Shown here piece after piece: positions 58,978-64,000 of a DNA stretch of 64,000 bases. The DNA comes from an uncultured Bacteroidales bacterium. Lineage in GTDB: Bacteria > Bacteroidota > Bacteroidia > Bacteroidales > Muribaculaceae. Position 1 is the stretch's first letter, and every line of letters starts with the position of its first letter. Below the pieces are notes generated by a model. The model was not told where the DNA came from. It did no database searches and worked only from the letters and a program-made list of their open reading frames with translations. Location: assembly GCA_902800715.1 (NCBI GenBank), contig CADCFN010000001.1:164446-228445 (forward strand), read 5' to 3'. The position numbers were made by a program, and so were the translations under genes.

Positions 58978-60324
58978 ATGGCTATCGGTAGAAGAATTGT
59001 TATAACGCTTTCACTCATGCTGCTTGCCCTTGTCTCTTGGGGGCAGCCGTTGCCGCTGGCAACCAGTGACGTGAAGGAGGATACACCAGTCTATGAGGTC
59101 GTCGTTGTTGGCGGTGGCCCTGCCGGCATCGGAGCGGCGCTAGCAGCGGCCAAAGTCGGAGCACGAACAGCGCTCGTAGAGCGCGATTCCAGAATAGGCG
59201 GAACGACAGTTCAGGCCGAGGTGTGCGATATAGGGCTTTTCTATGCGTGGCGGCGACAAATCATCTCGGGCCCGGTATGGGACTTGGTAACCGAGGCGGT
59301 TGCCGCAGCCCATGGTAGCCTGCCCGATTTTTCCAAGCAGGAACCGGACAAATGGATGGAGAGTTGTGTCCATGTTGACCCCGTTATTTATTCCCGCATA
59401 GCCGAGGAAACTTTACGCAAAGCGGGTGTGGACCTCATTTTGAATGTTGAGGTGACCACTGTCGAACGTGTTGACTGTGGATGGCGGGTCGGGCCAGTCA
59501 TGGGACGGCAGGTAGTGGACGCGACGGGCAATGCGACGGTGGCTGCATTGGCAGGTGCTGAGCGCGTTAAGCCCTCTGACGACATCCGTCAACCTGGCTC
59601 CTATTTCTTTTGGATTTCCTCACAGGGCTTGGAATTTGACGCCGAGGCTGTGAATAAGGCACACAAACAGGCGATTGCCGATGGCGAACTGTTGCCGACG
59701 GACGTCTATGTTGGTATGCCGTTTTTCATTCGCAAGGGAGGAGGCTCCGGGTGCTACATTCCGTTGGCTGATAATTCCACACCAGAGGCACGCGCTGAAA
59801 CGAACCGCAGGGGTATAGAGGCGCGGGACCGTGTCTTGACATTTATCCGACGTCAGAAAGGATTGGAAAATGTCGAACTTGTGGCCTGTGCGAGCGAAGT
59901 CGGCGTGCGCGAAACCTATCGTGTCGTCGGCGAGAAGACAATAACCGAGAGCGAATATCTTGAAGGCTACGTGCCCGACGATGCACTCTCATGGTCATAC
60001 TGGATGGTGGACGAGCACAACGCAGGGAGCAGTGGCGCCCGTCTTGTCATCCATGAGAAAGACCGCGTAGGTGCGGTGCCACTTGGTGCCATGCTGCCTA
60101 AGGGTGTTCCTGACATGCTTGTTGCTGGGCGCGCAGTCTCGAGCGACCACGGCGCTAATTCTGCCTTGCGTGTCCAGGCGTCATGCATGGCGATGGGGCA
60201 GGCTGCTGGGGTTGTCGCCGCCCTCGCTGCTGCTAACAAGGTCGATCCCCGTGAGGTTCCTCTTGACCTCGTGCGCCAGCGCCTGACTGATATCGGGCAT
60301 ATTGTCCCAGATAAAGGCCATTAA
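58978..60324 (+). CDS. Secreted FAD-dependent oxidoreductase
   Basis: 448 residues. Signal peptide MAIGRRIVITLSLMLLALVSWG. The dinucleotide loop is VVVVGGGPAGIGAALAAAKVGARTALVERDSRIGGTT (about 36-73). The C-terminal DMLVAGRAVSSDHGANSALRVQASCMAMGQAAGVVAALAA is the second FAD contact typical of this FAD_oxidored family. Exported members are common in Bacteroidetes glycan loci, where they may act on sugars or sugar acids. It is placed after GH97, on the same strand. Confidence 0.88.
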   Translation: MAIGRRIVITLSLMLLALVSWGQPLPLATSDVKEDTPVYEVVVVGGGPAGIGAALAAAKVGARTALVERDSRIGGTTVQAEVCDIGLFYAWRRQIISGPVWDLVTEAVAAAHGSLPDFSKQEPDKWMESCVHVDPVIYSRIAEETLRKAGVDLILNVEVTTVERVDCGWRVGPVMGRQVVDATGNATVAALAGAERVKPSDDIRQPGSYFFWISSQGLEFDAEAVNKAHKQAIADGELLPTDVYVGMPFFIRKGGGSGCYIPLADNSTPEARAETNRRGIEARDRVLTFIRRQKGLENVELVACASEVGVRETYRVVGEKTITESEYLEGYVPDDALSWSYWMVDEHNAGSSGARLVIHEKDRVGAVPLGAMLPKGVPDMLVAGRAVSSDHGANSALRVQASCMAMGQAAGVVAALAAANKVDPREVPLDLVRQRLTDIGHIVPDKGH

Positions 60325-60417
60325 CCGACGTTCATGTTTCACCACACGAAAATAAATCCCAAAACTAAAATACAGTTAGATGCTATTTTTCCAGCGAAAT
60401 AGCAATTGACACAACAC

Positions 60418-61428
60418 CTATGTTCCTGTAGTCCATGTTAGGCAATTGAGGGCTCCACCAGAATTCTGTTCGACTCCAATGTCTTCTACAATAGAAGTCA
60501 TATCAACATCTATCAGTTGTATGTCTGCTATCTGCTTCCTAACATTGAACGCTTGGTTTATCTGTCGCAAAGCCTCTCTGTCCAATGGCTCATAACCGAG
60601 ACTAGGCACAAGTATTTGATTGCCCAACTGCAAGAAATTGATATAACACCATGAATGCTTGAATAAAAGACGGAACATTTTGTCATTTTCATAGTTGAAC
60701 CTGTCAAGAAAACTTAAAGATTCAACCTTAAAGCCAGCCTCTTCAAGTTGTTTTTTGCATGAAGCGCCGTAATCTTCTTTATATCTCTTATCAAAATCGG
60801 CATAATTCGTCATTAAGACTCGTCCATCTTCAATATACCTTACAATTCCGTCGGCATGACCAATGGGATTGACATCACTACCTTCCCATGGCAAAAGAAC
60901 CAATCCCATTTCTGTTCCACTGAAGTTGTTGTTCCACCAATGTTCCCACCATATTCTGAATTCCTTTTCAAGCACATTATTCTCCTGTAGGATTTTATCA
61001 CACATGATGATACATGGCTGATTGTTCACAATCGCCTTCACTATATTTCCACCATCAAGAATAATGGGCATTTGTATTACACTAAAGTCAAAATGCTCGT
61101 TTCTGACAAGCTGTCTTTGGGTGTGAACATTATGCAACTGCCAGTTTGTAACGCATTTAGAATCGTCTATTAAGTAATCAGGGTTGTAGGTATAGCCAAG
61201 GAAAACGTCTTTTGTCAGTTGAATGGGCATGTAGTCTCGTGCCCATACATCCCTTGTGTTCACTAGCAATTCGCAATTCGGGCTAAATTCTAATATACTT
61301 AATCTCAATTTAGAGCGTACTCTAGCATCAAGAGCACCATTTTCTCTGTCTATAAGACTCGAAACATACAACTTGTTTGTCCTGTTATCTGTGACGAAAT
61401 TTTTAGCGGTTATTTTTTCCATAATCAT
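60418..61428 (-). CDS. Agmatine deiminase / Porphyromonas-type peptidylarginine deiminase family
   Basis: 336 residues, cytoplasmic. VNTRDVWARDYMPIQL supplies the substrate Asp, PIILDGGNIV the second conserved region, GHADGIVRYI the catalytic His, and NSGGALNCLTW the nucleophilic Cys near the C-terminus. All key positions of the guanidine-modifying enzyme superfamily are present. Agmatine is the usual substrate; the sequence is divergent and AT-rich, so another guanidine substrate is possible. No N-carbamoylputrescine amidase gene lies alongside. Confidence 0.85.
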   Translation of the reverse strand: MIMEKITAKNFVTDNRTNKLYVSSLIDRENGALDARVRSKLRLSILEFSPNCELLVNTRDVWARDYMPIQLTKDVFLGYTYNPDYLIDDSKCVTNWQLHNVHTQRQLVRNEHFDFSVIQMPIILDGGNIVKAIVNNQPCIIMCDKILQENNVLEKEFRIWWEHWWNNNFSGTEMGLVLLPWEGSDVNPIGHADGIVRYIEDGRVLMTNYADFDKRYKEDYGASCKKQLEEAGFKVESLSFLDRFNYENDKMFRLLFKHSWCYINFLQLGNQILVPSLGYEPLDREALRQINQAFNVRKQIADIQLIDVDMTSIVEDIGVEQNSGGALNCLTWTTGT

Positions 61429-61579
61429 AGACTGTTTCGATTAATGAAATATTAGCAACTCTTTTCAGCATTTGCTCATATATTTTGCGTCTGAAAATTC
61501 TTTATGCCATTTTCCTCTTTGAATTATCAGGTGCAAATGTAATCATAAAATCCTAATTATCAAAGGAAAAGTGCAATAA

Positions 61580-61666
61580 ATGCCGAAATTCTCAATGGCT
61601 AAACACTGAAATATGCCGAAATTCTCAATGGTTAAATACTGAAAAATGCCGAAATTCTCAAAAAAC
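61580..61666 (+). repeat. 33-bp tandem repeat, type A (three copies, last partial)
   Basis: Units beginning ATGCCGAAATTCTCAA at 61580, 61613 and 61646, exactly 33 bp apart; copies 1 and 2 differ at a few bases. Confidence 0.88.
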
Positions 61667-61730
61667 AAATTGTACATTGTACCAGCCTCAAAGAGTGGAC
61701 TTCTCTCCTTATATTATTTTGGATTACTCC

Positions 61731-61796
61731 AATGTTTTTACAGAAAACCTACGAAAATACCGAAATGTTTTTACAGAAAATCTACGAAAATACGCA
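61731..61796 (+). repeat. 33-bp tandem repeat, type B (two copies, plus one at 62139)
   Basis: Units beginning AATGTTTTTACAGAAAA at 61731 and 61764; a further, slightly changed copy is at 62139-62171. Confidence 0.88.
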
Positions 61797-61849
61797 AATG
61801 TTTCAATTTCGTTTGGTGATTCGGCTTAATTTCGTTTGGTTATTTGGCA

Positions 61850-61957
61850 TTATGTGTTTGTAGCCATAGACTCCAACAATCCTTTGAGAAAAGCAAGGCT
61901 TTTCGGGCGAAATCCACCAATAAACCGTTACATTTCGCCCGAATTGAGAGATTCATC
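61850..61957 (+). repeat. Dispersed intergenic repeat, copy 2
   Basis: Partner of 55083-55187; CGGGCGAAAT at 61904-61913 and ATTTCGCCCG at 61932-61941, again with an 18-nt loop. Confidence 0.7.
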
Positions 61958-62324
61958 ATTGAAGATTCTTTTGAGGTCATACATTACTTATTTCCACTGG
62001 AAATAGGGCAAAAAGGCCTCGACAACCAGCGAAATGTTGAGTTTTTCTTTATGTTTCTGCCGAGAATAAAGGTAATTCTTAGCATTTATAGATCATCAGA
62101 GACTTTTGCTTTGATGTCTTTTCAAATACTCTTACGCAAATGTTTTTACCGAAAACCTACGAAAACACCGAAATTATTTACTGGATCACATTTCATCAAA
62201 TTCAATGCTTCATATATTTATTGTGATGCTCTTTCATGAACTCGTACATTTTCAAGTATGCAGCACAATGAATTATCACTCCACAGTCTGGAACTTGCGA
62301 GACCATTACACCTGTTTCTATATA

Positions 62325-63824
62325 TCATCGATATAATGCATACAGGTACTTGAAATCGGAATAAGATATGCTTTTCGTATCCTCCGATGCACAGAAGGCA
62401 TTGTCATTATCACTTGCGGGATATATTTTAAGATTTGGGTCAATACCTGCTTTTATCCTGTTTAGCACGCTTTTGAAATCGAGTTTTACGGCAGCCATAT
62501 ACAAAAGCAAATCTGCGTTGCCAAAACCGGCTTCTCTAAAATCTTTTGGCTCAAACCCCATTACTTCTGCAATGGTATCATGTTCGTCTGGCATATAAAA
62601 CATATCTGAGAACTCTATGAAAGGTATAGATTTCCATTCCGGGATACCCATTTCTTTTTCCCAAAAATCCACCATTGCCTTGGCACGCTTTCTCATTTCC
62701 ATAACCACGGGCATATATTCTTCGGCATAATCGTCAAAACCAAAAATGATTTCCTGACACTTTGCTATTGCATAAAAGATAGGTGGAGCGCCATCCTTTG
62801 ATGGCTCCATCTTGGCACATGGTGGCAAATTTTGGACACTTACGTGGTTTCTCACATAATCCAAGTCGGCAAAGATCAAGGCTTCTGTCATTCTCCTGCC
62901 CTTTTGACTATCAGATCTTTCATCATATTCAAGTTCTGAGGCCGGCTTATCTATGCTATATTCTCGTGCTCTGTCCCAAAACTCTTTAAACTGCTTGTCA
63001 GAAAGTGGAGTGGTGAAATATTGGCAGTTGTCAAAACGCTCCCATTGTTCAGGTGCCACTTTCATGAAATCATCATATTCGAGCAACAGAGACTGTTCAT
63101 CATGTGTCACCAGCATGAAATAATCTGTTCTCGAAATCATATCGTATGCATTTTGCTTGTAAAACGTAAGCTTGTCTGGGATGCTACCTTCTTTCTTGGT
63201 TTTGTCACCAACATTGATAGTCATTGACGTAGTTGTCCGCCTGATGTCTTGTGGACGAGAATATTGACTATACCGGAAGCGCTCGATGATTTTGTCGCTT
63301 GCTTCCTTTCTGTCTGTATGGAAATCAACGTTTAAATCCTTAAGAAGATTTTCGCCAAGATAGAATTGGCAAACTGGACCGAAAAGACCAACTTCATGAC
63401 TATCATTGGGCGAAGTGGTATTGACATATTCTCCCAGTATCATTATCAACAGCATATTCACATCAATCTCCATCTGCTTTTCAATCCACTCCGAGCCAAA
63501 GAACGCTTTCACATTTTCTATTCTTTCATCATCATTGTCCTCATTGTAGACACCGCCATCAACCATCTTTTGAACCAAATCTATCGTCTTTGCAAATAAC
63601 TCATAGTCTTCACGGCATGCCAAGGTCGTTATACGTATTTCATAACCATTATCATCTAACGTAATGTCTATTGGACGTGTAGAAATACGATATTGATAAA
63701 ATTCACATATTTCTGGCTGCATAAATTTCACTACCAATGGATAAACTCCATCAGCAAGTGAATTTAAGATATGATTATAGTCAAGGTCTTTTTTCTTAGT
63801 TCTGACTTTAACACTAATGCTCAT
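62325..63824 (-). CDS. Unrecognised protein with a C-terminal ankyrin-like stretch (499 aa)
   Basis: 499 residues, cytoplasmic, AT-rich. It begins MSISVKVRTKKKDLDYNHILNSLADGVYPLVVKFMQPEICEFYQYRIS. GNADLLLYMAAVKLDFKSVLNRIKAGIDPNLKIY near the C-terminus resembles a single ankyrin repeat. The acidic, mixed alpha-beta character and lone position are like immunity or contact-system accessory proteins, but there is no toxin gene in view. I recognise no family. A possible minus-strand promoter box is at 63919-63926. Confidence 0.65.
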   Translation of the reverse strand: MSISVKVRTKKKDLDYNHILNSLADGVYPLVVKFMQPEICEFYQYRISTRPIDITLDDNGYEIRITTLACREDYELFAKTIDLVQKMVDGGVYNEDNDDERIENVKAFFGSEWIEKQMEIDVNMLLIMILGEYVNTTSPNDSHEVGLFGPVCQFYLGENLLKDLNVDFHTDRKEASDKIIERFRYSQYSRPQDIRRTTTSMTINVGDKTKKEGSIPDKLTFYKQNAYDMISRTDYFMLVTHDEQSLLLEYDDFMKVAPEQWERFDNCQYFTTPLSDKQFKEFWDRAREYSIDKPASELEYDERSDSQKGRRMTEALIFADLDYVRNHVSVQNLPPCAKMEPSKDGAPPIFYAIAKCQEIIFGFDDYAEEYMPVVMEMRKRAKAMVDFWEKEMGIPEWKSIPFIEFSDMFYMPDEHDTIAEVMGFEPKDFREAGFGNADLLLYMAAVKLDFKSVLNRIKAGIDPNLKIYPASDNDNAFCASEDTKSISYSDFKYLYALYR

Positions 63825-63918
63825 AATAGTCGTTATATATTTGTCTGTTATAAGCTTTTCTTAGCAAAAATTATTTTCCCACGCAGAATCTACTTTCCGA
63901 CGCAGAAGTTACTATCTG

Positions 63919-63926
63919 CAAATATA
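63919..63926 (-). promoter_or_regulatory. Possible -7 box (TATATTTG) for the 499-aa gene
   Basis: TATATTTG on the minus strand, 95 bp before the start; no clear -33 element. Between it and the gene, CGCAGAA followed by TACT occurs twice in 37 bp. Confidence 0.4.
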
Positions 63927-64000
63927 AGTGGCTGATAATCAATGTAAATGCCTTTGTTTTAGGGTAGCTAAAGTGACTCCGAGGGACAGTGGAGGGACGC

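Larger units (their letters stand above)
61429..62324. other. AT-rich non-coding region with repeats
   Basis: About 900 bp with no gene I can support. It contains two 33-bp tandem repeats, one dispersed repeat copy (61850-61957) and a third copy of the second 33-bp unit at 62139-62171. An open frame at 61844-62239 runs through repeat sequence and is not taken as a gene. Confidence 0.6.

Noticed and set aside
61580-61796. CRISPR-like array
   Set aside because: The 33-bp units are directly adjacent with no spacers and there are no cas genes.
61844-62239. 131-codon open frame in the repeat region
   Set aside because: It runs through the dispersed repeat and the 33-bp unit and has no recognisable content.

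Overview
The window looks like a chromosomal segment of a gut or rumen type Bacteroidales bacterium, in the broad Prevotellaceae/Muribaculaceae range. This rests on promoters of the Bacteroidetes form (TTTG/TTG, about 19-20 bp, then TAnnTTTG), on families typical of the phylum (GH97, GH109, tricorn-like protease, CotH-dockerin protein, SufE, a SPFH plus ribbon-helix-helix locus) and on the tRNA and gene layout. The genus is not established. Most of the window is moderately GC-rich. The stretches at about 13.5-21.2 kb and 55-64 kb are visibly AT-richer and accessory in content.

Region by region: 1-5.7 kb holds the end of a periplasmic prolyl isomerase gene, sufE and two POT peptide transporters separated by a long stem-loop. 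5.67-6.84 kb is a complete REP-associated tyrosine transposase (RAYT) unit between two nearly identical 90-bp structured repeats. 6.9-13.4 kb is core: hpt, adk, a YihY-type membrane protein, tRNA-Leu, the NAD(P)HX repair enzyme (reverse strand) and a secreted CotH-dockerin protein. 13.45-21.2 kb is an apparent genomic island at tRNA-Lys: a 26-bp copy of the tRNA 3' end marks the far edge. It carries a decayed IS5-type transposase, a dead group II intron domain V, two glycosyltransferases, a PL9-like beta-helix protein, a serine-acetyltransferase-like enzyme and a UDP-uronate-type epimerase, which suggests an exopolysaccharide locus.

22.6-30.3 kb holds pepT (reverse strand), then a SPFH gene broken by a frameshift, a small ribbon-helix-helix protein and seven consecutive membrane-protein genes built from about nine copies of one module. 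This tandem array is the best candidate for an undescribed system. 30.4-34.3 kb encodes two NUC1 nucleases, a glycerophosphodiesterase and a GH18 enzyme. 34.3-39.0 kb (reverse strand) has two small secreted proteins, one frameshifted, and a tricorn-like protease. 39.1-41.8 kb has DUF4298, AlkZ-like, nitroreductase and Vat-like acetyltransferase genes.

42-50.1 kb, all reverse strand, has two sugar modules: xylB-xylA-xylE for xylose, and SDR-GH109-sugar kinase, which fits N-acetylhexosamine release and phosphorylation. 50.9-55.1 kb is a peroxide-stress cluster of glutathione peroxidase, an OhrR-like MarR repressor, a small Cys-rich protein, a peroxidase-nitroreductase fusion, a flavin reductase-like protein and a CPBP protease. 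Three copies of one palindrome lie over its promoter and are probably the OhrR operators. 55-64 kb is patchy: repeats and gene relics, a possible fucosyltransferase-like protein, GH97, a conserved small protein, a secreted flavoprotein, an agmatine-deiminase-family enzyme and an unrecognised 499-residue protein.
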